In this document: one piece after another, positions 28,536-39,428 of the stretch
How the letters are laid out: the number at the start of each line of letters is the position of its first letter
How positions within the stretch are numbered: the first letter of the stretch is position 1
DNA from: Ereboglobus sp.
Lineage (GTDB): Bacteria; Verrucomicrobiota; Verrucomicrobiia; Opitutales; Opitutaceae
DNA length: 64,000 nt
Reading direction: 5' to 3'
Assembly: GCA_029974595.1 (NCBI GenBank)
Contig: JARKRC010000056.1
Coordinates: 1-64,000 of the forward strand
Made by a program: the position numbers and the translations under genes
The notes under the pieces: model-generated
Told to the model about the DNA's origin: nothing
Seen by the model: only the letters and a program-made list of their open reading frames with translations
Database searches by the model: none

Positions 28536-28553
28536 AGGGAGGCGTGTTGTTCC

Positions 28554-28585
28554 TCGTTCGCGCCGTTGTCGCACGACGCGAACGA
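28554..28585. terminator. Hairpin between convergent SRAP and exchanger genes
   Basis: Perfect 9-bp arms TCGTTCGCG (28554-28562) and CGCGAACGA (28577-28585) lie between two converging stop codons. There is no T run, so it may be a bidirectional, non-canonical terminator or a transcript-stabilising stem. Confidence 0.4.
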
Positions 28586-28610
28586 CCGATGCTGAAAAGA
28601 GCGGAGACGC

Positions 28611-30260
28611 TCAGAAGGAGAAAAACACGAACATTTGCGCCGAGAGCACCCGCAGCAGCATGACCAGCGGGTAAACCGTGGCATAGGCGACGGAGGTGCC
28701 GGAGCCTTCGTGCGATTGCTGGGCAAAGGCGAGCGCGGGCGGATCGGTCATCGAGCCCGCAAGCAGGCCGCACGTTTCGGGAACGGGCAGGCGTCCGTAG
28801 CGGCGGGCGAGCAGCGCGGTTGCCATGATCGGCAGCAATGTGATCAGTGTGCCGAGCGCCATCCAGCCGAGGCCTTGTCCGTTGATGAGATACTCGAAAA
28901 ACAGGTCGCCCGACTTGAGGCCCACACACGCGAGGAAGAGCACGATGCCGATTTCGCGCAGGGCGAGGCTAGCATTGGGCGGGACATACCAGACAAGCGG
29001 CCCCAGGTTGCCGAGGCGTCCGAGCAGAATCGCCACAATCAACGGCCCGCCCGCCAGACCGAGGCGTACGGGAGCGGGCAATCCGGGCAGCGCCAGCGGG
29101 ATCATCCCCAACAGCACGCCAAGCAATATGCCCAGGAAGAAGGGACCCACGCGGGTGTGCTCGAGCTCCTTCGGGGAATCGCCCAGCATCCTGCCGGCGG
29201 CGTTGATGGCGTCTTCTCTTCCGACGAGTGTCACGATGTCGCCGAACTGCACGCGCAATCCCGGTTCGGTGGGAAACTCCATGCTTTGGCGCGAGAGGCG
29301 CGTCGCGGCCACGCCGAAGCGCAGCGGTAGTTGCAAGGCGTTGAATGTTTTTCCAATGGCCTCGCCGTGCGTCACGATGACGCGCCTGCTGATGAGCGGC
29401 CCGTCGACACGCCGCAAATCTTCCTGCGATTCCCCGCCCGCGAGCATGCGGACTTGGTCAATCGCGGACGGCGTGCCCACAACAAGCAACTGGTCGCCTT
29501 CCGCCAAAATGTGCTCCGGCATGGGCACGGACAATATGCCGTTGCGACGAAGGCGCGAGATGTTGGCGCCCCGTATGAAACCGAAGCATTCTGCGATCGA
29601 GCGTCCCGCGAGGCCCGGGTTGCGCACCTCCAGGTTGGCGTGCTGCACGGAGGATTCCGGCTGCGCGGCGGCGTCCGCGCTTTTTTTCGAGGGACGGGCG
29701 GCGATGTGCCGCGTCACGAGCATCGCGATGATGACACCACAAACACCGAATGGATATGCGAGGGCGTATGCGACGCCTTGCGTCTGGATGGCGCCGTCCG
29801 GAGCTCCGACTTCCACGAGGGCCTGCTGCGCCGCGGCGAGGCTGGGCGTGTTGGTCGTCGCCCCGGATAGCAATCCCGCGGCGACGGGCAGCGGAATGCC
29901 GGCAATATAAAAGACCGCCACACACACGCCCACGCCGAGCAGCACGTTGAACGCGGCGAGTAGGTTCAGCTTGAGGCCGGTTTTTCTTAACGAGGAGAAA
30001 AAGCCGGGGCCGAGCTGGAGGCCTATTGAAAAGACAAAAAGTATCAGCCCGAACTCCCGGATGAATTCGAGAACGTGGTGGTCCACTTTCACGCCGAGCC
30101 GCGCAAAGACGAGCCCGGCAAAGAGCACGCCCGCGATTCCCACGCTTACCTTGCGTATCTGGATGCGGCTCAGCGCGAGGCCCACGGTGGCGACGATGGC
30201 GAAGGCGATGATTTGATGTCCTGTCGAGGTCGTTTCCCAAAAGCGAAGCCATGCGCTCAT
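28611..30260 (-). CDS. Aspartate:alanine exchanger-type (AAEX/YidE) transporter
   Basis: 549 residues. Two blocks of hydrophobic segments (N-terminal about residues 15-190, C-terminal about 375-549) flank two cytoplasmic TrkA_C/RCK_C domains. These have LEVRNPGLAGRSIAE and GDQLLVVGTPSAIDQV in the first, and RRVIVTHGEAIGKT and GDIVTLVGREDAINAA in the second. This is the AspT/YidE architecture (AAE family). Known members exchange aspartate for alanine or succinate; the substrate here is not determined. ATG 30260 is chosen because AAGGAGG sits 6-7 bp upstream. The start overlaps the stop of a short upstream frame. Confidence 0.88.
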   Translation of the reverse strand: MSAWLRFWETTSTGHQIIAFAIVATVGLALSRIQIRKVSVGIAGVLFAGLVFARLGVKVDHHVLEFIREFGLILFVFSIGLQLGPGFFSSLRKTGLKLNLLAAFNVLLGVGVCVAVFYIAGIPLPVAAGLLSGATTNTPSLAAAQQALVEVGAPDGAIQTQGVAYALAYPFGVCGVIIAMLVTRHIAARPSKKSADAAAQPESSVQHANLEVRNPGLAGRSIAECFGFIRGANISRLRRNGILSVPMPEHILAEGDQLLVVGTPSAIDQVRMLAGGESQEDLRRVDGPLISRRVIVTHGEAIGKTFNALQLPLRFGVAATRLSRQSMEFPTEPGLRVQFGDIVTLVGREDAINAAGRMLGDSPKELEHTRVGPFFLGILLGVLLGMIPLALPGLPAPVRLGLAGGPLIVAILLGRLGNLGPLVWYVPPNASLALREIGIVLFLACVGLKSGDLFFEYLINGQGLGWMALGTLITLLPIMATALLARRYGRLPVPETCGLLAGSMTDPPALAFAQQSHEGSGTSVAYATVYPLVMLLRVLSAQMFVFFSF

Positions 30261-30457
30261 TGGCGGCCTCCTTCCGTCTGGAAGCCGTTTCCGGGCAGGC
30301 ACGGCGATGCGTGCGCCTCGGCGCCGTGAAAAAGACGGCGCCGTCCGGGATATGGCGGGACGGCGCGCGTGATGAAAGATTGTAGTGCGATCACGGGTTT
30401 GATGTGAGCGATGAGCGGGCCGCGACGAGGGTCGCGGATGATTGTCAGTTGCTTCAT
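30257..30457 (-). CDS. Possible 66-residue leader ORF coupled to the exchanger
   Basis: A short frame (MKQLTIIRDPRRG...) ends with TGA inside the exchanger's ATG (ATGA overlap). The exchanger's strong ribosome-binding site lies within its last codons. It has no recognisable domain and no visible Shine-Dalgarno of its own. It spans a GC-rich inverted repeat (GACGGCGCCGTC region near 30335-30365). It could be a translated leader, or chance open frame in a 5' untranslated region. Confidence 0.25.
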   Translation of the reverse strand: MKQLTIIRDPRRGPLIAHIKPVIALQSFITRAVPPYPGRRRLFHGAEAHASPCLPGNGFQTEGGRQ

Positions 30458-30845
30458 TCGTGCGATGAAGGTGTGGATCAGGCTTGGTCGGACCAGGCTT
30501 GATTCCGGGAGATGATCGGCAGGGATGTTCGGACTCCGGAATTCAGGAGACGCGGATTTTCGCTTTTGAAGGCGAATCCCCAGGCTCCAGCCAGCATCGC
30601 GCCTTCACCGGGTTTGGGCCGATTGGCGTTGCCCGGAAAGTGTGTTCTCGAAGCACGATCCGGTGGATGCTGTCATCCGTTACCGCAGCGCGACTGTGGC
30701 CGGTTTGCACGGCCTTTACCGCTGCCGAAAGGAAGTTTGAAAGAACGTCGAACGCTATGTTTCCGGCTTTGTTTTATGCAACAGGATTATGAAAAAATCA
30801 TAAGCATTTGCCGTGCCGGAGGCGTCCAAAAGCAGGCGTGCGAAC
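30458..30845. other. Gap upstream of the exchanger, no supported gene
   Basis: Several overlapping frames are open on the plus strand (to about 30955) but show no family similarity, and their end runs through a terminator hairpin and a common intergenic sequence. The exchanger's promoter is expected here. I looked for a cobalamin-type riboswitch because of short look-alikes and found no convincing core. Confidence 0.4.
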
Positions 30846-30886
30846 ACAAAAAAAGGCGCGCCGGTGAGAGCGCGCCTTTTTTTGTG
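30846..30886 (-). terminator. Terminator of the groSL operon
   Basis: Stem GGCGCGC/GCGCGCC is bounded by seven A on the left and seven T on the right, with a loop of about 8 nt. It lies 70 bp after the groL stop on the minus strand. The symmetry makes it functional in both directions. A second hairpin (GGCATCGG/CCGATGCC, about 30900-30921) stands between it and groL. Confidence 0.8.
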
Positions 30887-30955
30887 CGGGTGTTGCGCGG
30901 CATCGGGGTTGAGCCGATGCCGCCGGACACGGGCTGGCAGCCCGTGCCACTGTGA

Positions 30956-32581
30956 TTAGTAGTCCATCCCGCCGCCGTGGGGCATTGCGGGAGCGGCTTT
31001 TTCCTTTTCAGGAATGTCGGTGATCATGCACTCGGTGGTGAGGAGCAGACCGGCGACGGAGGCCGCATTCTGGAGCGCGGTGCGGGTGACCTTGGTCGGG
31101 TCAACGACGCCGGCTTTGACGAGGTCTTCGAACTTGTCGGTCGCGACGTTGTAGCCGATGGCGCCCTTCGCGCCGAGGACTTCCTTCACAACGACGCCGC
31201 CGTCGATGCCGGCATTGGCGCAGAGTTGTTTCAGGGGGTGCTCGATGGCGCGGCGCACGATTTGCGAGCCGATCTTTTCGTCGCCTTCGAGGGCGAGCGC
31301 GTCGATGGCCTTGGCGCAGCGCAGGAGGGCGACGCCGCCGCCGGCGACGATGCCTTCCTCAACCGCGGCGCGGGTGGCGTGCAGGGCGTCCTCGACGCGG
31401 GCTTTCTTCTCCTTCATCTCGATTTCGGTGGAGGCGCCGACGTTGATGACGGCGACACCGCCGGCGAGCTTGGCGAGGCGTTCCTGGAGTTTTTCGCGGT
31501 CGTAGTCGCTGGTGGTTTCCTCGATCTGGCGGCGGATTTGCTTCACGCGCGCCTGGATGTCGGAGGACTTGCCGGCGCCTTGGACGATGGTGGTGTTTTC
31601 CTTGTCGACGACGATGCGCTTGGCCTTGCCGAGGTCGGCGATGGTGAGGTTTTCGAGCTTGAGGCCGAGATCCTCGGTGATGCATTTGCCGCCGGTGAGG
31701 ATGGCGATGTCTTCGAGCATGGCCTTGCGGCGGTCGCCGAAGCCGGGGGCTTTCACGGCGCACACGTTGATGGTGCCGCGGATTTTGTTCACGACGAGCG
31801 CGGCGAGGGCTTCGCCTTCGACTTCCTCGGCGATGATGAGGAATTGCTTGCCGGTCTTGGCGACGGTCTGGAGGAGGGGAAGGAATTCCTGGAGGTTGGA
31901 AATCTTCTTCTCGTGGATGAGCACGTAGGCGTCTTCGAGGACGGCTTCGAGTGTGTCGTTGTTGGTCGCGAAGTAGGGCGAGATGTAGCCTTTGTCGAAC
32001 TGCATGCCTTCGACGACGTCGAGGGTGGTTTCGATGGACTTGGCTTCCTCGACGGTGATGGTGCCGTCCTTGCCGACCTTGTTCATGGCGTCGGCGATGA
32101 TCTGGCCGATCTCGGTGTCCCAGTTGGCGGAGACGGTGGCGACCTGGCGGACTTCCTCGGTGTCGCTGACTTTCTTGGACTGCTTGGCGAATTCGGCGAC
32201 GGCGGCGGTGACGGCCTTGTCGATGCCGCGCTTGAGGAAGATCGGGTTGGCGCCGGCGGTGACGTGCTTGAGGCCTTCCTTGTAGATGGCTTCGGCGAGG
32301 ACGGTGGCGGTCGTGGTGCCGTCGCCCGCGGCGTCGGAGGTCTTGGAGGCGACTTCCTTCACCATTTGCGCGCCCATGTTTTCATAGGGATCGGGCAATT
32401 CGATTTCCTTGGCGACGCTGACGCCGTCCTTGGTGACGGTGGGAGAGCCGAATTTTTTGTCGATGACGACGTTGCGGCCCTTGGGGCCGAGCGTGGCTTT
32501 GACTGCGCGGGAGAGAAGTTCGACGCCCTTGAGAATTTTCTGCCGGGCTGCTTCTTCGAAGATGAGCTGTTTGGCTGCCAT
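30956..32581 (-). CDS. groL: Chaperonin GroEL (60 kDa)
   Basis: 541 residues, the usual length. It folds proteins in a double heptameric ring with GroES and ATP. Signatures are [27 protein letters not shown] (ATP site) and the C-terminal Gly/Met-rich tail, here shortened to MPHGGGMDY. It follows groS by 57 bp on the same strand. Its codons are strongly C-ending, as expected for high expression. The short A/T-repetitive spacer before the ATG has no clear Shine-Dalgarno. I see only this one groL copy in the window. Confidence 0.98.
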   Translation of the reverse strand: MAAKQLIFEEAARQKILKGVELLSRAVKATLGPKGRNVVIDKKFGSPTVTKDGVSVAKEIELPDPYENMGAQMVKEVASKTSDAAGDGTTTATVLAEAIYKEGLKHVTAGANPIFLKRGIDKAVTAAVAEFAKQSKKVSDTEEVRQVATVSANWDTEIGQIIADAMNKVGKDGTITVEEAKSIETTLDVVEGMQFDKGYISPYFATNNDTLEAVLEDAYVLIHEKKISNLQEFLPLLQTVAKTGKQFLIIAEEVEGEALAALVVNKIRGTINVCAVKAPGFGDRRKAMLEDIAILTGGKCITEDLGLKLENLTIADLGKAKRIVVDKENTTIVQGAGKSSDIQARVKQIRRQIEETTSDYDREKLQERLAKLAGGVAVINVGASTEIEMKEKKARVEDALHATRAAVEEGIVAGGGVALLRCAKAIDALALEGDEKIGSQIVRRAIEHPLKQLCANAGIDGGVVVKEVLGAKGAIGYNVATDKFEDLVKAGVVDPTKVTRTALQNAASVAGLLLTTECMITDIPEKEKAAPAMPHGGGMDY

Positions 32582-32638
32582 GTGATTAAAAGATTAAGTT
32601 TAAAGTTTAAGTTTAAGTTGGATGGATGAGACGGTGGC

Positions 32639-32935
32639 TCAGGCGAAGATGCCGAGGATGTCGTCTTCGCGGACGAGGGTGTATTTCTCGTCGTCGATTT
32701 TGACTTCGGTGCCACCGTATTTGCTGATGAGGACTTTGTCACCGACCTTGACTTCGAAGGCCGTGACTTTGCCGTTTTCGTCTTTCTTGCCGGTGCCGAG
32801 GGCGACGACTTCGGCCTCCTGCGGTTTTTCCTTGGCGGAATCCGGGATGATGATGCCACCGCGGACTTGTTCTTTTTCTTCGATGTGCTTCACGAGGATG
32901 CGATCACCGACGGGCTTGATTTTGATTTTGGCCAT
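32639..32935 (-). CDS. groS: Co-chaperonin GroES (10 kDa)
   Basis: 98 residues. Lid protein of the GroEL cage. The sequence has [30 protein letters not shown], including the mobile loop with its hydrophobic GGIIIP tip, and the late [17 protein letters not shown] strand. It is first of the groSL pair, 185 bp after dnaK. No CIRCE sequence (TTAGCACTC-N9-GAGTGCTAA) is seen upstream; instead the gap holds an imperfect inverted repeat. Confidence 0.97.
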   Translation of the reverse strand: MAKIKIKPVGDRILVKHIEEKEQVRGGIIIPDSAKEKPQEAEVVALGTGKKDENGKVTAFEVKVGDKVLISKYGGTEVKIDDEKYTLVREDDILGIFA

Positions 32936-32976
32936 AGTGTTTTTTGTTTTGGTTGTGGGTTGAGGAAATTTTTTTG

Positions 32977-33112
32977 TTCACCACGGAGGCACGGAGGACA
33001 CGGAGAAATGCGGATTTCGGAATGCGGAATGCGGAAGTGGAAAAAAGGGCAGGAATCTGAAGTTCTGATCTCTGTCTTCCGATCTCCGTGTTCTTCGTGT
33101 CTCCGTGGTGAA
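32977..33112. repeat. Inverted pair of the CACCACGGAG intergenic repeat
   Basis: A 27-nt segment starting CACCACGGAG (about 32979-33005) is repeated in inverted orientation at about 33084-33110 with three mismatches. The roughly 78-nt loop includes GGAATGC tandem units. Similar CACGGAG-type repeats are scattered in many bacterial genomes, including Verrucomicrobiota and Planctomycetes. Placed between dnaK and groS, the pair would form a long stem in a read-through transcript. Confidence 0.7.
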
Positions 33113-33120
33113 ATGATTGG

Positions 33121-35064
<1,944 letters not shown>

Positions 35065-35112
35065 AATGGGCCAGCTTGTAGCAATGCGTGTGCCGCATGT
35101 TTTTTTGGAATA

Positions 35113-35141
35113 ATTATATGCTAATAGACAACAACTTAAAA
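35113..35141 (-). promoter_or_regulatory. Candidate promoter of dnaK
   Basis: On the minus strand a perfect TATAAT (35113-35118) lies 17 bp downstream of TTTTAA (35136-35141), in an AT-rich strip, about 50 bp before the dnaK ATG. It looks like a housekeeping sigma promoter with a weak -35 box; no heat-shock sigma consensus or CIRCE operator is evident. Confidence 0.5.
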
Positions 35142-35279
35142 AATAACCGCGTCTTTTGTTATGCTTGGCGGTGAAGGGAATGTGGCTGCAAAGTGTGACA
35201 AGTTGGCGCGAGTCTGACGCAGTTGTCGTGGCGGGCTGCGAAGCGGTGGCACAGCGAAAAAACCCGGGAGGGGTACCAC

Positions 35280-35316
35280 AAAAAAGCCCCGCGCTTTGCG
35301 GCGCGGGGGCTTTTTT
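35280..35316 (-). terminator. Terminator downstream of ndk
   Basis: Stem GCCCCGCG (35286-35293) pairs with CGCGGGGGC (35302-35310), with one bulged G, between six A and six T. It follows the ndk stop by about 45 bp on the minus strand and separates ndk from the dnaK promoter. It can work in both directions. Confidence 0.8.
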
Positions 35317-35361
35317 CAAAGGGAACCAGACGAGAGCCCTGCGGCAGTTGCCGCGGCGCGA

Positions 35362-35805
35362 TCAGGACGCGGAGAGGGCGACGGGGTCGATTTCGAAGAT
35401 TTCGCCGGGTTTGAAGAAGCGGTCGATTTCGAGGATTCCGTTTTCGACGCTGTCGGAGGCGTGGGCGACATTGATCATGCCGGATTCGCCGAAGTCGCCG
35501 CGGATGGTGCCGGGGGCGGCTTTTTTGGGATCGGTGGGGCCGAGCATTTCGCGAACGCGGGCGACGACATTCTCGCCTTGGAGGGCGGCCACGATGACGG
35601 GACGCGAGCTCATGAATTGCTCAAGTCTTGGAAAGAAAGGCAGATGTGCGACATGGGCGTAGTGGACGCGAAGTAATGCCGGCGTGAGGTGCATCATTTT
35701 AAGACCGATGATTGAAAAACCAGCCTGCTCGAAGCGGCCGAGGACGGCACCGACATGTTTCTTGTCGATGCAATCTGGTTTGAAGATGATAAACGTTCGT
35801 TGCAT
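35362..35805 (-). CDS. ndk: Nucleoside diphosphate kinase
   Basis: 147 residues. It equalises NDP/NTP pools by transferring the gamma phosphate through a phospho-histidine. The active-site motif NVAHASDS contains the catalytic His. RTFIIFKPDCID at the start and RGDFGESG before the active site are family features (usually IKPD and RGDFG). Standard length. It appears monocistronic, with its own terminator. Confidence 0.95.
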   Translation of the reverse strand: MQRTFIIFKPDCIDKKHVGAVLGRFEQAGFSIIGLKMMHLTPALLRVHYAHVAHLPFFPRLEQFMSSRPVIVAALQGENVVARVREMLGPTDPKKAAPGTIRGDFGESGMINVAHASDSVENGILEIDRFFKPGEIFEIDPVALSAS

Positions 35806-35884
35806 GTATGTTGGTTAAACGGGACACCCTACGGAACAAGCACACATTGTGAAGCAAGATTTTGTTACAAGAAGCAACGGGAGC

Positions 35885-35904
35885 AATCTTACTTATGTAA
35901 GATT
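35885..35904. promoter_or_regulatory. Palindrome between ndk and the TonB receptor
   Basis: Perfect 8-bp arms AATCTTAC and GTAAGATT around TTAT, in the AT-rich divergent region. Position and symmetry fit a repressor or activator site for either gene; the binding factor is unknown. Confidence 0.4.
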
Positions 35905-35953
35905 CTTTAAACCATGATCTTATGATGATTGCGATAAAATCTTAAGGATGCAT

Positions 35954-35982
35954 TTGTAGTAGATGTATTCTATTGACATATT
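35954..35982 (+). promoter_or_regulatory. Candidate promoter of the TonB-dependent receptor
   Basis: TTGTAG (35954-35959) and CATATT (35977-35982) are spaced by 17 bp. A start near 35989 would place the first transcript bases just before the structured leader hairpin at 35994. Confidence 0.45.
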
Positions 35983-35993
35983 TTTAGTAAAAG

Positions 35994-36059
35994 CCCTCCG
36001 TTGAGGGCAAACCTCGGGGCAGCCTGCCTCCTTGAAGGCGGGCAAACCCGTTGGTTGCC
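35994..36059 (+). promoter_or_regulatory. Highly structured leader of the TonB receptor mRNA
   Basis: First hairpin: CCCTC-CGTT-GAGGG (35994-36007). Next a nested stem: GGCAA..CC (36006-36013) with GG.TTGCC (36053-36059), CGGG (36015-36018) with CCCG (36047-36050), and GCCTGCCT (36022-36029) with AGGCGGGC (36036-36043) around a 6-nt loop. GGGCAAACC occurs twice (36005-36013, 36041-36048 in part) with unpaired A bases in internal loops. The fold competes with the first hairpin. I do not recognise a known riboswitch class. Confidence 0.5.
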
Positions 36060-36087
36060 ACACCAAACTCGTCAGGCTGTCACTACC

Positions 36088-39000
36088 ATGCTACCAACCA
36101 TCACACGCATAACTCGCGTGCTGGCCATCGTTGCCGTATCCCTAGGCTTCGCTGCGCTGGCACATGCCCAAGCAATCAATACCGCGCCGTTATCCGGCAT
36201 CGTTCGAACTGAAAATGGCCTCGCCATCAGTGGGGCGAAAGTGAAAATAACACACGAGCCAACAACTGGCATAACAACCGTTGTTTCCAACGAAGCAGGC
36301 GCATTTGTGAGCCGCGGTTTGCGCCCCGGCGGTCCATACACGGTCGAAATTGATGCTGCGGGGTATGGCCCCACTCAATTAAAAGATATTTATCTCGATA
36401 TTGAGGCTGGTGCAAATGTGAATGTTGTCCTCCTGGCGTCGGATGTGGTGCAGATGGAAAAGTTCTCGGTTACCGCGAGTGCGAATGACCATCTTTTCGA
36501 TCCCATGACCACTGATCGCGGCACTTTTCTAAATAATCGTGATATTGTGACGACCGTCATTGGCGACCGTTCCATTAACAGCCTTGCGGCGCGGGATTCC
36601 CGCATCAGCTATAATTCCGATCCGATGGACAAGGCAATTTCGGTCAGTGGCATCAATAATCGTTATAATGCGATGCAAGTTGACGGTGTGAGTGTGTCCG
36701 ACCCCTTCGGACTGAATAGCAACAATACGGCGGCCGAACGCAACGTCATTCCCCTCGATTCACTTGAGGCCATCGTAATCAGCACGGCTCCTTATGACGT
36801 GCGCAAGGGCGGCTTTACCGGGGCGAGCATCAACGCGATCACAAAAAGCGGCGGCAATGATTTCCACGGGTCGGTTTACTACACTTTCCGCAACCAGGAA
36901 TTCGTTGGCGAGCATCTCGATGGCAAAGCCTACCCGATCAGCAATTTCAAGGAGCAGACTTTTGGCGCGACCCTTGGCGGCCCGATCATTCCGAGGAAAC
37001 TGTTCTTTTTCCTGAGCTACGAAAAAGTGGATGAAGACCGCATTCCCCCGACGGTCATCAATAAAATCTCGGATGCAGACATGGAGAAGATTGTCCAAGG
37101 CGCCGAGCATCTCGGTTTCAATCTTGGCAGCAGCACGCCGCCAAGCGGAAACAAACTCAAGGATAATACGATTCTTGCCAAGATCGACTGGCAGATTAAT
37201 GAAAGCCATCGCCTGACGACCCAGTACAAGTATACCGATTCCGAGCGTCCTACGTATCCGGGCTTCGGAACCACAGGCGGCGCATCCGAGAATAATTTCT
37301 CCTTCAGCAATTCCTGGTATTCCAAAAACGTCAGCAACAAGTCCGTTTCGGCGCAGCTGGTCAGCCGCTGGACGGACAAGCTCAATACGGAAATCGCCTT
37401 TTCATACAGCAATTACCACTCCGAACCGAAGTATGATGTGCAACAGCCGTATGTGACAATCCAGCGGGTCCCGACTGTGGGATCGTCCAATACATCATAT
37501 GTTTCATTTGGAACCGACTACAGTTATCAGGCCAATGTTCTCGACACCAAGAGCTATACGGCGGAAATGGCGGCCACATACGCCTTAACCTCGAAGCACA
37601 CGCTTCATGCAGGCGTTCAGTATCAGTTTGTCGATGTATATAATCTTTATGTCCAAAACGCTTATGGCTCTTATACTTTCTACAACCTCGCTGAATTCGA
37701 TGCCATTGCAAATCCTGCCAGCGGGATAAACGACGGCACAAAGAATTATTATAGCTATTATTACAACCGCATCGTGCCCGGCATTAATCCGGCGGCCGAG
37801 TTTGGAGAAGCCACGGCAGGGATTTTTATCCGTGATGAGTGGCGTGTTGCCCCGCGTTTCAACGTGGACATGGGCCTTCGCCTCGACACGGCCATCATCG
37901 GCGATGATGTTCCTTTCAATCAGTCCTTCTTCAATGCCTTCGGCGTGCGCAATGACTACACTTACGACGGCAAGGCGATTCTCCAACCGCGCATTGGATT
38001 CAACTGGCAGCCGAAAATCAACGATGGCAGGCTGCGCACCACCGTTCGTGGCGGCGCCGGTCTCTTTGCCGGCACCATGCCTCGCGTGTGGATGTCGAAC
38101 AGCTTTTCAAACACGGGTATGAATTATGAAAGCTATACGGCGGGTACGAGTCCCGGAGGCGCGGCTCCCAAGGTTGTTGCCGATCCCAACGGCCAGATCT
38201 ATGATCCCGCCAAGGTCTCCAAAGTTCAAACGGTCGCTTTCATGCAGCCCGGTTTCCGTTTGCCGTCGCGCTGGAAAGCCAATATTGCCATTGAGCGTGA
38301 AATTGGTCCGTGGGGCATAGTCGCTTCCGCGGAATATGAATGGTCGAAAGTCAATGACGACGTGCGTTTCGTTAATATCAACCTTGCCCAAAGCACGGTA
38401 AGCGTTGGCGGCGTTGACACACCCGTTATCGGGCCTGATGGTCGCGTTATGTATTGGAGGTCGTTTAATGCCAGCACAGGCCTCGGTTCCGGCACCAAGG
38501 TTAAGAGCGCTGATTTTACCAATCGCATCATCGGGGTTACGAACTCAAACAAAGGTAAAAGCAATGTCTTCACAGCCATGCTAAACCGTCCTGCCAAGAA
38601 GGACGGCTGGTCATGGAGTGCGGCCTACACCTATACGCAAACCACCCAGGCCACCTATGGCACATCCTCTGTTGCGACATCCAATTGGAATTACCGCGCC
38701 ACGCTCAATCCAAACGAGGAGCATGAACATACATCGGATCTCGAAATTCGCCATCGTATCGTTGCCAATGTCACCAAGGACTTCAACTGGCTTTCCATTG
38801 GGCGCACATCGTTCACGTTGAATTACAACGGTCACAGCGGCCTGCCGTTCAGCATGGTTGCGAGCAATGACGTCAATGGCGATGCCCGCAGCACGAATGA
38901 TCTCGTATACATTCCGTATCGCGATGGTCGCGAAGCGCAATATACATTCTCATCCGCTGCGGAAAAGGAAAAATTCTATAAGATTGTGGACCGTTTTGGT

Positions 39001-39363
39001 CTGCGCGAGGGGTCGGTTTCAGATACCAACAGCCTCCGTTATCCCTGGGTGAACCAGTTCAACTTCCGCGTTGAGCAGGAAGTGAAGCTCCCGTTGTGGC
39101 GCCATGCATTGACGCTCGCGGTCGACGTCTTGAACATTGGCAACCTGCTTAACGACAAATGGGGTGTCATTCTTGGCAGCAATCAATTCTATCTCAAGAC
39201 TGAGAGCATCGCCAAGGTCGATTACAACCAAAACGCCAAGACTTACTCGTATAGCTCGGTGAGCAATAACCTGGCCAATAACTCCTTCAATCCGTCGGTC
39301 GGGCGCGGCGAGCCGGCCGCCAGTCGCTGGTCGATCTTGTTCAGCGCAAAATACAAATTCTGA
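36088..39363 (+). CDS. Oar-like TonB-dependent outer-membrane receptor
   Basis: 1091 residues. Signal peptide (MLPTITRITRVLAIVAVSLG..HAQ); carboxypeptidase-regulatory-like domain (about 35-115, LSGIVRTENGLAISGAKV); plug domain (about 125-260, AMQVDGVSVSDPFG, GGFTGASINAITKSGG); then a large Oar/OmpA-related beta-barrel ending in SAKYKF with a terminal Phe. Such receptors import large ligands using TonB/ExbBD energy; the substrate is unknown. ATG 36088 begins the signal peptide; the open frame from 36001 is the structured leader. Codon use is more AT-tolerant than in the flanking metabolic genes. No SusD-like partner is adjacent. Confidence 0.92.
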   Translation: MLPTITRITRVLAIVAVSLGFAALAHAQAINTAPLSGIVRTENGLAISGAKVKITHEPTTGITTVVSNEAGAFVSRGLRPGGPYTVEIDAAGYGPTQLKDIYLDIEAGANVNVVLLASDVVQMEKFSVTASANDHLFDPMTTDRGTFLNNRDIVTTVIGDRSINSLAARDSRISYNSDPMDKAISVSGINNRYNAMQVDGVSVSDPFGLNSNNTAAERNVIPLDSLEAIVISTAPYDVRKGGFTGASINAITKSGGNDFHGSVYYTFRNQEFVGEHLDGKAYPISNFKEQTFGATLGGPIIPRKLFFFLSYEKVDEDRIPPTVINKISDADMEKIVQGAEHLGFNLGSSTPPSGNKLKDNTILAKIDWQINESHRLTTQYKYTDSERPTYPGFGTTGGASENNFSFSNSWYSKNVSNKSVSAQLVSRWTDKLNTEIAFSYSNYHSEPKYDVQQPYVTIQRVPTVGSSNTSYVSFGTDYSYQANVLDTKSYTAEMAATYALTSKHTLHAGVQYQFVDVYNLYVQNAYGSYTFYNLAEFDAIANPASGINDGTKNYYSYYYNRIVPGINPAAEFGEATAGIFIRDEWRVAPRFNVDMGLRLDTAIIGDDVPFNQSFFNAFGVRNDYTYDGKAILQPRIGFNWQPKINDGRLRTTVRGGAGLFAGTMPRVWMSNSFSNTGMNYESYTAGTSPGGAAPKVVADPNGQIYDPAKVSKVQTVAFMQPGFRLPSRWKANIAIEREIGPWGIVASAEYEWSKVNDDVRFVNINLAQSTVSVGGVDTPVIGPDGRVMYWRSFNASTGLGSGTKVKSADFTNRIIGVTNSNKGKSNVFTAMLNRPAKKDGWSWSAAYTYTQTTQATYGTSSVATSNWNYRATLNPNEEHEHTSDLEIRHRIVANVTKDFNWLSIGRTSFTLNYNGHSGLPFSMVASNDVNGDARSTNDLVYIPYRDGREAQYTFSSAAEKEKFYKIVDRFGLREGSVSDTNSLRYPWVNQFNFRVEQEVKLPLWRHALTLAVDVLNIGNLLNDKWGVILGSNQFYLKTESIAKVDYNQNAKTYSYSSVSNNLANNSFNPSVGRGEPAASRWSILFSAKYKF

Positions 39364-39395
39364 GATGGGGGTCTGAAGCATCCCAATCATCATCA

Positions 39396-39428
39396 AGCGG
39401 CCGCCGAATTGGCGGCCGCTTTTTATTT
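39396..39428 (+). terminator. Terminator of the TonB receptor gene
   Basis: Perfect 10-bp arms AGCGGCCGCC and GGCGGCCGCT around GAATT, followed by TTTTATTTT. It begins 33 bp after the receptor stop. Confidence 0.85.

Noticed and set aside
30480-30790. Possible cobalamin-like riboswitch or small protein genes in the gap before the exchanger
   Set aside because: Only short look-alikes were found; the conserved B12 box and core order are absent on either strand, and the frames lack similarity.
30977-32629. Plus-strand 550-residue frame over groL, and a similar 596-residue frame over dnaK (33262-35052)
   Set aside because: Shadow frames opposite well-identified chaperone genes; composition (Asp/Gly/Val-rich) reflects reversed codons.
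32936-33120. CIRCE heat-shock operator before groS
   Set aside because: Searched on both strands for TTAGCACTC/GAGTGCTAA; not present.
35994-36059. Cyclic-di-GMP-I riboswitch, suggested by GGGCAAACC
   Set aside because: The GACGCAAAGCC partner segment and tetraloop-receptor layout are missing.
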